Below, piece by piece: positions 1-7,240 of a stretch of 64,000 bases of DNA (the first letter of the stretch is position 1; each line of letters opens with the position of its first letter). Origin of the DNA: an uncultured Acidobacteriota bacterium (GTDB lineage Bacteria; Acidobacteriota; CAIWXX01); NCBI GenBank assembly GCA_903916735.1, contig CAIWXX010000043.1, positions 1 through 64,000 of the forward strand, given 5' to 3'. The notes below the pieces were generated by a model. That model did not search any database, was not told the DNA's origin, and saw only the letters and a list, made by a program, of their open reading frames with translations. Position numbers and translations under genes: made by a program.

Positions 1-602
1 ACCGAAAGGAAGACATATTCCTGTTTCGTAACAATTCCATCGTTATCCAGGTCCATCGATCTGAAATTTTCGCGTGCCTGTGCTTTGACATCGTCGTGCG
101 ACCAGAGAGTTGTTTGAGTTGCATCCGAGGCGCCAAAAGACTGCTGTGTGACATAGGCATAATAATCTGAGATCGTGATCGCACCGCTATGGTCGATATC
201 CAGTGCATCGAATCCCGGGAGATCATTCACAGCGGTGGCTTTGGATGCATGGATATCGGTTGTAGTGCCGATGTGATATCGCATCAATTCCTCCGGCGAC
301 ATCACGCCATTTGAATCCGTGTCCATGGCTTCAAATTCCTTCTCAACCCCGGCCAGATACTCTTCCAGATTCAGCTTTTCGTCCACATTTGTGTCGTAAT
401 AACCGAACTTCGTCCGGCCATAAAGCTTGAATTCCTCAGGAGTCACTTTGCCGTCGGCATTCGCATCCATCTTTTGGAATTCAGCGTCAGCCTGCTCTCC
501 GTTCTTGGCCGTCGATTTTGCCTCCGGTTGCTTCGGAGTGTCTGCGTAGCCGGTGAGAAGGCCGATTGAGAGAAGCACGAGAATTAACATCAAGGGTTTC
601 AT
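1..602 (-). CDS. Secreted EF-hand calcium-binding protein (3' end beyond window)
   Basis: The reading frame starts with ATG at 602 and stays open to the window edge, giving about 200 residues without a stop. The first 20 residues form a signal peptide ending in TGYA. Five EF-hand loops of 12 residues follow, at about 46-57, 70-81, 94-105, 135-146 and 184-195. Examples are DANADGKVTPEE and DLDNDGIVTKQE, with Asp/Asn at positions 1, 3 and 5 and an acidic last residue, so they should bind calcium. The protein is therefore probably an exported calcium-binding protein of the calerythrin/calmodulin-like type. The partner and role cannot be read from the sequence. The start is well placed after a GGAAA stretch but has no strong ribosome binding site. 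A second, unrelated-looking EF-hand protein lies at 11689-12216. Confidence 0.8.
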   Translation of the reverse strand, partial: MKPLMLILVLLSIGLLTGYADTPKQPEAKSTAKNGEQADAEFQKMDANADGKVTPEEFKLYGRTKFGYYDTNVDEKLNLEEYLAGVEKEFEAMDTDSNGVMSPEELMRYHIGTTTDIHASKATAVNDLPGFDALDIDHSGAITISDYYAYVTQQSFGASDATQTTLWSHDDVKAQARENFRSMDLDNDGIVTKQEYVFLS

Positions 603-715
603 TGGATTTTCCTTTCCAGTGTGATATTCCGCCCTATTACTATTCAGCCACTTCTATCATGCTGGTCTAAGTATAAGCGATAGGGAGGCTGGGATCGAGC
701 GTGTCATCGAAGACA

Positions 716-1471
716 TCATCGTATGCGGATCCCGGCGCCTGTGAGTGCAGAGACGAAAAGCCCCACCCAGTTTTTATTAGCGGCAGGATTCGCAGGGCTT
801 GGATGAGGCACACCGGCCACGTGGATGCCGGTCCCTTCGAGCGCCTTCCGGGCGCGTTCTTCAGCGAATCGGCCGATTCCGATGACATGGCGAGGTTGTA
901 AAACTTCAGTAGTGCGCTTCAATGCCCGATCGCAAACGACATAGAGCGCGATTCGATCTTTGATGGGCATGTGATCCGGCGTCCGATTGCGACCTGCTTC
1001 ATCAAAAAATGCGAGCGGGCAGTAGTTCAAGATGAAGAACCGTTTGAAAAATCCTTGAGGTGTACCGAACGTTTCGCGTGCCCAGCCCCAAAGGCGCCGG
1101 CCACTCACTTCGCTTCGCCGGCATTCCATCCCCACAACCGGACGTCCTGAGTGCTCTTTCGCGGGCCTGCCGACGTGCGATTCAATTCGGAGCCAATCCT
1201 GTACGGTTCGAATTTCGCCAAACGGTATGCCCGTTTGTACCATGCCCCATGGTCCTGGATTCATGCCGAGAAAAACCACTTCTTTGGGCGGGGTTGCGTA
1301 CTTCAATAGATACGCGACATAGGAATCGCGAGCATAGAGGAGTGGATTATAGACATGGGTGACTGGGGCTGAAAATCTAAGTGATTCGACATCCTTCGAC
1401 AAATCGTCGGCTATGCGAATAAGTTTCGATGTGCCGGTTCGAGGAGTGATCGAGCTTGAGGGCCGCTTCAT
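716..1471 (-). CDS. SMUG1-type uracil-DNA glycosylase
   Basis: This 251-residue protein should remove uracil, and probably oxidised pyrimidines, from DNA to start base-excision repair in the cytoplasm. Both catalytic motifs of the SMUG1 branch of the UDG superfamily are visible. Motif 1 is GMNPGPWGM at residues 69-77, followed by QTGIPFG; the Asn is the water-activating residue. Motif 2 is HPSPANP at 223-229, with the base-contacting His. The frame can be extended to 1702, but that would run across the promoter and start of the divergent gene at 1580, so I chose the ATG at 1471. SMUG1 is best known from animals, but bacterial members exist, for example in Geobacter. The family call is firm. 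Substrate breadth is inferred. Confidence 0.9.
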   Translation of the reverse strand: MKRPSSSITPRTGTSKLIRIADDLSKDVESLRFSAPVTHVYNPLLYARDSYVAYLLKYATPPKEVVFLGMNPGPWGMVQTGIPFGEIRTVQDWLRIESHVGRPAKEHSGRPVVGMECRRSEVSGRRLWGWARETFGTPQGFFKRFFILNYCPLAFFDEAGRNRTPDHMPIKDRIALYVVCDRALKRTTEVLQPRHVIGIGRFAEERARKALEGTGIHVAGVPHPSPANPAANKNWVGLFVSALTGAGIRIR

Positions 1472-1519
1472 TATCTTCTGCTCAGGTAAGGGTCCTTGTC
1501 GTACGCCCGAAAGTTGTCT

Positions 1520-1548
1520 TTGACAGCCGGTTGAGATAAGCCTAAAAT
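1520..1548 (+). promoter_or_regulatory. Sigma70-type promoter for the coiled-coil protein gene
   Basis: TTGACA at 1520-1525 and TAAAAT at 1543-1548 are separated by exactly 17 bases, 31 bases before the ATG at 1580. It sits between divergent genes and points to the right. Confidence 0.6.
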
Positions 1549-1579
1549 CATAGGCGAGATTATACAGGAGAAAAAGCGT

Positions 1580-2194
1580 ATGAAGCAGCTGACAATCCTT
1601 TCGGTGTTGGCCCTTACGATCGGCCTGTCGGCAGGCAATTTCGTGTATTCTCAGAGCCTTGCGGAAATCGCCAAGCAAGAGCGGGAAAAGCAGAAGGCTC
1701 AAGACAAAGATAAAAATCCCAAATCGACGAAGGTGTACACCAATGGCGATCTCGACAAACTAAAGGGCGACCATGTTTCCGCGGTGAGCACCGAGACGTC
1801 GCCTGCGCCGGCAACCACTGATGGTGAGAAGGCCGAGAATACCGATAGTACAGGTCAGAAAGATGGCCAGACAGCCGACAAACCCGATGCACAGAAGGAA
1901 GCGCCAAAGGACGAAGCCTATTGGCGCCAGAGAGCTGCTGCAGCTCAGCAGGCTAAAGACCGGGCAAAAGAGAGATACGATCTCCTCCTCCTGAAGCAGC
2001 AGACTTTAAACAATAAGTTCTACAACCTTTCGGATCCGGCACAACGGGATGCCCTTGGCGTCGAACTTGCGAAGCTAGGTTCTGAAATCGAGCAGTCAAA
2101 GCAAGAAGCAATCGATGCGGCCCAGGCTGTGATCAATCTTCAGGATGAGGGCCGAAAGGCTCAAGCTCTGCCGGGCTGGCTGCGCACAGACTAA
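1580..2194 (+). CDS. Secreted charged coiled-coil protein of unknown function
   Basis: The 204-residue product begins with a typical signal peptide (MKQLTILSVLALTIGLSAG, cleavage near VYSQS). The start of the mature part, SLAEIAKQEREKQK, is followed by a TKVYTNGDLDKLKG stretch. I recognise this pair as a recurring N-terminal signature of short exported proteins in Acidobacteria and some Deltaproteobacteria. A low-complexity linker rich in Thr, Asp, Gln and Lys covers about residues 65-110. A helical, probably coiled-coil segment of about residues 115-195 (EAYWRQRAAAAQQAKDR...) completes it. No enzymatic motif is visible. It has its own promoter and stands alone between a divergent glycosylase gene and a long non-coding gap. 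Function unknown. Confidence 0.75.
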   Translation: MKQLTILSVLALTIGLSAGNFVYSQSLAEIAKQEREKQKAQDKDKNPKSTKVYTNGDLDKLKGDHVSAVSTETSPAPATTDGEKAENTDSTGQKDGQTADKPDAQKEAPKDEAYWRQRAAAAQQAKDRAKERYDLLLLKQQTLNNKFYNLSDPAQRDALGVELAKLGSEIEQSKQEAIDAAQAVINLQDEGRKAQALPGWLRTD

Positions 2195-2856
2195 CCGGCG
2201 CTGGTCTCTCGCATCGGGCAACTCGCGGCCTCTTGCTTCGCTTGTTGCCTGCGATCGGCGTCTTTGCGTGTATGCAATGCAGAAATATGAAAACACCATC
2301 TCGTGTCTTCAGATCTTGGCGTCTTTGCACTAAAATCCTTCAATCTTATTTCCGAAATTCACCCCGGATAATTCTACAGAGATGGAGTTATTGCACTCCG
2401 TGGAAACTGACGGCTTGATGTTGAATAAAAACATGAACTGCTGAACGGCAATCTCATGGATACCTCCTTTCCAATGCTCACGCTTGTCAACAATCGAATA
2501 CATGTAAACTTTTGTTGACAATCTTCTGATTTGCCTTCGTCCTGACTCGATAGATTCGGCTCGAAAAAGAGCGCCTCCGCTTTGGGTGTTGGAACTCAGC
2601 CACATTAACTCTCCTTTCTTGTTGAATCCTCAATCATTTCCAGGTTCGAAGCGCGATCGGCGGCGAATTGCCGCGTCTCTTGTCATCTGATCTAAAAGGC
2701 CGCGGCTGATCCCTCATTTGGGATTACATCCATGTGTGTCAACTCTGGTTGACAAGGGATCCTCCAGCAAGCTCAAGGAAATCATCGCGTTATCTGGATG
2801 CGGACTCTGGCACGGCATAAGCAAATGTCTATCGACGAAAGGAGGAAGATAAAAAC
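2195..2856. other. Long intergenic region with TTGTCAAC/GTTGACAA inverted repeats
   Basis: I see no convincing gene in these 660 bases. The region holds two inverted repeats built from the same half-site. TTGTCAAC (2484-2491) faces GTTGACAA (2514-2521) across 22 bases, and TGTCAAC-TCTG-GTTGACA lies at 2737-2754, about 100 bases before the pilin operon. A minus-strand AAAGGAGGT lies 4 bases before an ATG at 2457 that opens only a 27-codon frame. Confidence 0.6.
2737..2754. promoter_or_regulatory. Palindromic operator-like site upstream of the pilin operon
   Basis: TGTCAAC and GTTGACA form a perfect 7-base inverted repeat around TCTG, the layout expected for a dimeric helix-turn-helix repressor or activator. 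The same half-sites recur at 2484-2521. The bound regulator is unknown and none is encoded next to it. Confidence 0.4.
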
Positions 2857-3195
2857 ATGGGATTCAATTTGTTGGAAGCTATGTTGGGTTCAACAATTTT
2901 TCTTTTCGGCGCTGTTGCAGCTGCTCCGCTTCTCACGGAAACAGCTCGAGCCTGCCACAGGTCGGAAGATCTGCTCCGGGCGACAACGGTGGCGCAAAAG
3001 CACCTGAATTCAATTCGCACGGCCATTCGCAAGGGGGAGGACGCGTACTCCGAGGCCATCGAGAAGGAAGGGTTCCGCCTCGTGCAATCCGTTGATGGTT
3101 CCGATCCGGGATTTTATCGGCTCTCTATTTATGTTTTTCCCAAGAACGAGCCGCGGATGCTGGTTGAGCTGATCAGCCTTGTGGAAAAGCCATGA
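2857..3195 (+). CDS. Minor type IV pilin-like protein (PilV-like position)
   Basis: This 112-residue protein begins MG|FNLLEAMLGSTIF, a minimal two-residue leader before a prepilin peptidase site with Glu at +5 and a hydrophobic helix. It should be an inner-membrane minor pilin or pseudopilin that joins a type IV pilus or secretion pseudopilus. The soluble part (about residues 30-112) has no family I can name. The start is set by an AAAGGAGG ribosome binding site 12 bases upstream. It is the first gene of a four-gene pilin-like cluster ending at 5962, and its stop overlaps the next start (ATGA). The order resembles the PilV-PilW-PilX-FimT clusters of other bacteria, but sequence similarity outside the N-terminus is not obvious. 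Confidence 0.75.
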   Translation: MGFNLLEAMLGSTIFLFGAVAAAPLLTETARACHRSEDLLRATTVAQKHLNSIRTAIRKGEDAYSEAIEKEGFRLVQSVDGSDPGFYRLSIYVFPKNEPRMLVELISLVEKP

Positions 3196-3989
3196 CACTC
3201 GCAGAAGCCCTGGTTTCATTGGTGGTAACTCTGATGTTCGTCATTTCAGCGTTCGGATATTTCTCGGCGGCTCGGGATATGGCTGTACGCATGAGCGGAG
3301 AATTATTCGATGCCGATCTGCTCCGCCTCGTTGCCGACACACTGGTACGCGATCTGAGTTTCAGCGGGTCCGGCATTCGGCTCCAAGGAGACGGCTTCAC
3401 GCCGCTTGTGCTGGGTGAGCAACCTGCTGGGAAGGATTGGTCCGAGTCAGTGACGGTCTATTCGAACATCGCCGGGAAGGAGGTCATCCTTTGCGATGAG
3501 GTTGAGATCGGCAATAAGGCGATTCGAGCTGCCGGGACATCTATTCAGAGCGGTGACAGGCTTCTGATGAGATCGCTCAGCGATTGGCAGGTTGTCCGCG
3601 TGGATCGTGTCAGCGTATCGGGTGGCATTACAATGATCACGCTGCATGATGATCCTCGCGGCAACTTCAGCACAGCCTGCGGTGTGACCGTCATCTCTTA
3701 CTCATTCGATCGCAGGAAGCGCAAGCTTTCGCGAAGCGAAAATGGGGGTTCGCCGCAACCTCTTCTGGAAAATTGCACCGACTTCAAACTTCGTCTCGAG
3801 AATCGGATCACTGGAGAAAGGATGTCCGGGAGCGTGACAGAGGAGGGGTTGCTCATGACCGAACTGGCTGTTGAAGTCGCCAGTGGTGGGCGCATGGCAG
3901 AACGCCGATTTCCTTTCTTGCTCGATCTTCTAAGTTCAAAATTTCTTGGAAGGCCGGGCTCATCGCTGCAGCATGAAAGTCCGCTGTAA
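3192..3989 (+). CDS. PilW-like minor pilin, apparently leaderless
   Basis: The 265-residue protein starts MTLAEALVSLVVTLMFVISAFGYFSA, which looks like the mature N-terminus of a pilin (Glu at position 5 followed by a hydrophobic helix) without any preceding leader. In-frame codons upstream reach a stop at 3165-3167 without an ATG, GTG or TTG, so a longer leader cannot be added in this reading. The rest is a beta-rich soluble domain of PilW size with a late Cys pair (VILCDE and ENCTDF). It overlaps the preceding gene by four bases and is followed 12 bases later by the PilX-like gene, so all are probably co-translated. Prepilin peptidase processing is uncertain. Confidence 0.7.
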   Translation: MTLAEALVSLVVTLMFVISAFGYFSAARDMAVRMSGELFDADLLRLVADTLVRDLSFSGSGIRLQGDGFTPLVLGEQPAGKDWSESVTVYSNIAGKEVILCDEVEIGNKAIRAAGTSIQSGDRLLMRSLSDWQVVRVDRVSVSGGITMITLHDDPRGNFSTACGVTVISYSFDRRKRKLSRSENGGSPQPLLENCTDFKLRLENRITGERMSGSVTEEGLLMTELAVEVASGGRMAERRFPFLLDLLSSKFLGRPGSSLQHESPL

Positions 3990-4001
3990 AGGGGGGTTCA
4001 G

Positions 4002-5516
4002 ATGAGGTCATTTGTTCATAAAATAGTTGCGGGAGAGCAAGGGAGCGCTTTGTTACTGGCACTCATTCTCTTGACCGTTTTGGTGATGGTCGGAGGAGCA
4101 GTTGTACTGATCTCCCGCGGATCGGCCATGGCTGCTTCGCAGCGCGCCAGAAGCTTTGAAGCCGGATCCGCCGCGGAAGCGGCTATCAGCACGCTCATTG
4201 AAAATCTGAATGTAGCACTCGGCTCGGATCAACTCCGCCAAGATCTAGCCGGCACGTTCATGGCGGCACCGGTTGAAGCCCAACGGCATGTTGAGGAAAG
4301 ACTCCGGCAACTTGATATTCCGTTCGAATCGAGGGCCGGGACATTGTGCCTGAAGGGCGATATCAAATGGCACGCTGATTGTGTCCATGAAGATGACCCT
4401 CGAATTTACAATGCCACATTCCTGCTCGACGCATCGGGATCAGCAAAGAATGCCACGGCGACGGCGTTCCTTAAGTTGAGTGGTGATGTCCTCATCAGTA
4501 TTGGGCATCTGCCTTCGAGTCACTATGAAGCCGTGGTTGGCGACGGATTGATTGCGGATCAGCGTGAGTATCAAGGCCCGGTGAGAGTCGAGCCTGGTGG
4601 CGGGATCGGCCCCGGCACAACCTTCTGGAAGGATCTCGAACTGGGGCCGGAACATGTGGATGGTTTGGAGGATTCCATCAGGAGAGCGGGATTAAAGACA
4701 GGGTTGGGGGCGATGGATGCAACGGATTCGCTCTTACAAAACAATTTGGAAGATCTGACATGGGACAAGTTGAGATTGTTACTGAAGCTGGAAACTGCAA
4801 ATCTGCCGCCGCCACCCGGCATTTTCTTCGACGAAAATCGCGCCATTTTCATCGAAGGCGATGTCATTGAAATGATCCTGGCGTCCCAGGGGCCTGATGA
4901 ACAGATGGTCGGGATGCATCATTCGGCGCTGGGCGATGTGACTCTTCGAATTCGGCCCGAGTTCACAAGTGTCCTCGTCGATGGGGTACCCCAGTCCACA
5001 ATCTTTGGTGCGCGTGATCGAATCGTGGTCCATGGGAGAATCGATTCCCTCGGCGGAGGCATCGTGGATGGGATGGGTGCTGTCATTGCCTCTCCGGACA
5101 TTCTTGAAAAATCCATTTCCTCGATCTCCATGCCGCTCACAATTGCGGCTTCCTCCGGAATGACGATCCGCGACCATATTCTGGCATCGAGTGAGATCCC
5201 ACTGGGCCTGCTTTCCCTTCAGATCGCCGGCGACGGCGAACCTGGTTTCACGATCATGGCTCCCGGTCGAAATTTAAGGATCGATGCGCACCTTTATCTC
5301 AAAGGAGGCTCTGTCAAAGCCGAATGTCAAAAGGTCGCTGTGCATTCACTGGCGGTCGTCGGAGGCGGTAGGATCGAGTCAGCGGTCATACACACTGAAT
5401 ATTTGCCGCGTGCCGAGGGCGGTTTTCAGCGACCGCCTGGGTTCCCTGCTTCCCGGCAGGTGGTTGCTTACATCGGCTGGCCGGTCGCTCGCAGTATTCA
5501 GCCTGCTTTTGAATGA
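4002..5516 (+). CDS. PilX-like protein with N-terminal pilin helix
   Basis: The 504-residue protein begins MRSFVHKIVAGEQG|SALLLALILLTVLVMVGG. This is the basic leader, Gly and long hydrophobic helix typical of PilX_N proteins, which lack Glu at +5. PilX proteins are minor pilins that help pilus assembly and surface contact. The remaining approximately 450 residues are long for the family. They read as beta-rich, with repeated Gly-rich turns (for example GPVRVEPGGGIGPGTTF and GRIDSLGGGIVDGMGA) that resemble a polymer-forming or beta-helix fold. That fold is inferred, not recognised. The gene sits between a PilW-like gene and a FimT-like gene, with overlap of its stop and the ATG-rich start region of the next gene. 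Confidence 0.7.
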   Translation: MRSFVHKIVAGEQGSALLLALILLTVLVMVGGAVVLISRGSAMAASQRARSFEAGSAAEAAISTLIENLNVALGSDQLRQDLAGTFMAAPVEAQRHVEERLRQLDIPFESRAGTLCLKGDIKWHADCVHEDDPRIYNATFLLDASGSAKNATATAFLKLSGDVLISIGHLPSSHYEAVVGDGLIADQREYQGPVRVEPGGGIGPGTTFWKDLELGPEHVDGLEDSIRRAGLKTGLGAMDATDSLLQNNLEDLTWDKLRLLLKLETANLPPPPGIFFDENRAIFIEGDVIEMILASQGPDEQMVGMHHSALGDVTLRIRPEFTSVLVDGVPQSTIFGARDRIVVHGRIDSLGGGIVDGMGAVIASPDILEKSISSISMPLTIAASSGMTIRDHILASSEIPLGLLSLQIAGDGEPGFTIMAPGRNLRIDAHLYLKGGSVKAECQKVAVHSLAVVGGGRIESAVIHTEYLPRAEGGFQRPPGFPASRQVVAYIGWPVARSIQPAFE

Positions 5517-5533
5517 GTGGAAGGAGAAGAATC

Positions 5534-5962
5534 ATGCAAAGAGGATTCAGTATTCTCGAGTTGCTCGTGGTTATGGCTCTGATCGCCATTTGTCTGACCA
5601 TCACGATGCCCGTCCTCGCCAACATGGAAACCCGCTATTCCGTAAAATCGGCCACGTCGACATTGACACTGGACCTGCTGGCGATGCGGTATCGAGCGGT
5701 TTCTGAGAATGCAGGCTATCGGTTAAGAGTCGATGCTCCAAATGCGTATGTCATTGAGAAAAAAACCTCGGGTGAATGGATTGAAAGGCGGCGACGGGTT
5801 TTCAATGAACGTGTGACAATCGAAACGAATAATGATCCGGTCTTTACACGAGATGGCTCTGTGACAAGCATGTCGACGACATATGTCGGGTGCTACGGGC
5901 GCAGGTACAGCAAGGTCTCGATCGCTATCACCGGCAGGGTTAAGGTGGAGAAATTGAATTGA
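5534..5962 (+). CDS. GspH/FimT-like pseudopilin
   Basis: The product is 142 residues with a classic class III signal, MQRG|FSILELLVVMALIAICLTITMP, so it has Glu at +5 and a hydrophobic N-terminal helix. The soluble part (RYSVKSATSTLTLDLLAMRYRAVSENAGYRLRV, split here by turns) matches the GspH/FimT pattern. I chose the ATG at 5534 because GGAAGGAG lies 8 bases before it; an in-frame ATG at 5513 would break the usual short leader. It ends the four-gene pilin-like operon and is followed by a strong terminator. Its probable role is assembly or priming of a type IV pilus or pseudopilus. No ATPase, platform or secretin gene lies in this window, so the machine it serves is encoded elsewhere. Confidence 0.8.
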   Translation: MQRGFSILELLVVMALIAICLTITMPVLANMETRYSVKSATSTLTLDLLAMRYRAVSENAGYRLRVDAPNAYVIEKKTSGEWIERRRRVFNERVTIETNNDPVFTRDGSVTSMSTTYVGCYGRRYSKVSIAITGRVKVEKLN

Positions 5963-6066
5963 TACAGACTCCAAATGAATGCCCTTGAAATGAAGTCGCT
6001 TGAGTCGGTGCAATCTGAGTGAAGAATCCGGAAAAGGAAACACATCTCTTCGCAGCGCTTATTAAT

Positions 6067-6124
6067 GGGGGTGTCCTGGATCGAGCGTTGATGGCCGCTC
6101 GATGAAGCGCCCCCCACTTTTTCT
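6067..6124 (+). terminator. Rho-independent terminator after the pilin-like operon
   Basis: An inner perfect 8-base stem (ATCGAGCG with CGCTCGAT) is extended by GGGGGTG pairing with CGCCCCC. It is followed by ACTTTTTCTT. Confidence 0.75.
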
Positions 6125-6427
6125 TAGAATGTTGCCGTCAGCATACCGTATCCAAATCATTGCTATCGACCCCATGGCCGCGACACAATCTGCATGAGCG
6201 TTTGAGGTGGCAAAGAAAATAGCAAAAATCAAAATATTTCCGGAAGTCGTCGTCCCTGAATTTATTGGTTATCCTCTTGTTTATTTTACTCGGCTTCGCG
6301 TCGGAGGCACTCCTCCCCATAGTGTGCGATGCCCTCCAAATCGAGATGGGAACGGAGCGGGAAAGGGCACGGGTTTCTTGATACGGGTTTGAGCAAGCTG
6401 CGACTCTTACTCGCGGATCGGGGTGAT

Positions 6428-6457
6428 TTGACTCTTCTTGTTGCTCTTTGCTACGAT
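6428..6457 (+). promoter_or_regulatory. Promoter for tRNA-Gly(CCC) and the bactofilin gene
   Basis: TTGACT at 6428-6433 and TACGAT at 6452-6457 are 18 bases apart and lie 22 bases before the tRNA. The preceding stretch from the terminator to here shows no gene. Confidence 0.5.
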
Positions 6458-6478
6458 GATGATGGTCGATATTGGAGG

Positions 6479-6554
6479 GCGGGCATAGCTCAGTTGGTAG
6501 AGTACAAGCTTCCCAAGCTTGGTGTCGCGGGTTCGACCCCCGTTGCCCGCTCCA
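6479..6554 (+). tRNA. tRNA-Gly (anticodon CCC)
   Basis: A full cloverleaf folds here. The GCGGGCA/TGCCCGC acceptor, D arm AGTTGGTA, anticodon loop TTCCCAA and T loop TTCGACC are all present, and the 3' CCA is encoded. The length is 76 bases. The bactofilin gene begins 13 bases after it, so the two are probably co-transcribed. Confidence 0.95.
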
Positions 6555-6567
6555 TGAAAGAGCTAAA

Positions 6568-7065
6568 TTGGGACTCTTCGGAGACACAAAGACACTGAAA
6601 ACGCCGCCCGCTGGTCCTTCTTCTGCGTCCGGCTCAGGGCAGCTTGGACTGCCACCTTCGCAGCTTCGCACGCCCTGCACGATCCTTGGACAGTCATTGG
6701 ACATCAGCGGCGAGATGACTTCTGATGAAGACGTCATCATCGAAGGAAAATTTTCCGGACGGCTGACATGTGCCGCTCGAATTACAGTTGGCCGGACCGG
6801 CCAGGTGGAGGCCGAGCTTTTCGGCACGATCATCCAAATCAGCGGGAAGGTCAAGGGCAATCTGACGGCCCGACAAAAAATTGAAATTATCGCGAGCGGT
6901 TTTCTGGAAGGGAATATCCGCACTCCCAAGGTCATCGTCGCAGAGGGCGCCATCTTTAAGGGCAATGTCGAAATGCCTTCCGAGGAAGCGATTTCTAAGC
7001 AGAATCCAGCAAGCCACCAAGGCGCGTCTGCTGCAGCGTCCACTGCCGCTCAATCCAAGAAATAG
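6568..7065 (+). CDS. Bactofilin (polymer-forming cytoskeletal protein)
   Basis: The core from about residue 35 to 140 (TILGQSLDISGEMTSDEDVIIEG, split by turns, then the G-x-hydrophobic repeats of GRLTCAARITVG and GNIRTPKVIVAEGAIFKGNV) is the bactofilin/DUF583 right-handed beta-helix. Bactofilins polymerise without nucleotide at the inner membrane and organise cell shape, wall growth or pili. Flexible Pro/Ser and Ala/Ser-rich tails flank the core, as usual. The frame extends back through the tRNA, which cannot be coding. I therefore set the start at TTG 6568 (MGLFGDTKTL), with a weak AAAGAG before it; the exact start is uncertain. No M23 peptidase gene lies next to it, unlike many bactofilin loci. 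Confidence 0.85.
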   Translation: MGLFGDTKTLKTPPAGPSSASGSGQLGLPPSQLRTPCTILGQSLDISGEMTSDEDVIIEGKFSGRLTCAARITVGRTGQVEAELFGTIIQISGKVKGNLTARQKIEIIASGFLEGNIRTPKVIVAEGAIFKGNVEMPSEEAISKQNPASHQGASAAASTAAQSKK

Positions 7066-7139
7066 CTCATATTCGACTCATGAGAGTGGAATCGATGCCG
7101 CGTGCAGGCAGATCTTTTCATCATTGTTACCTCTCGCGA

Positions 7140-7168
7140 TTGGCCCCGCTATCCGAAATCGTTATAAT
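7140..7168 (+). promoter_or_regulatory. Sigma70-type promoter for the M24 protein gene
   Basis: TTGGCC at 7140-7145, a 17-base spacer and a perfect TATAAT at 7163-7168 stand 72 bases before the start codon. Confidence 0.65.
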
Positions 7169-7240
7169 CTATAGTGCCTTGGTTCAGTCGGAACATCGAC
7201 CGGCGGGGGCGATGGCAGGGCGTCGATAAAGGAGAAACTG

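Noticed and set aside
2330-2605. 91-codon minus-strand frame in the first long gap
   Set aside because: No motif, weak start and poor codon use; the strong Shine-Dalgarno nearby belongs to a different, shorter frame.
6138-7043. 301-codon minus-strand frame antisense to tRNA-Gly and the bactofilin gene
   Set aside because: It overlaps a complete tRNA and a recognised protein in the opposite direction and has no family match or ribosome binding site.
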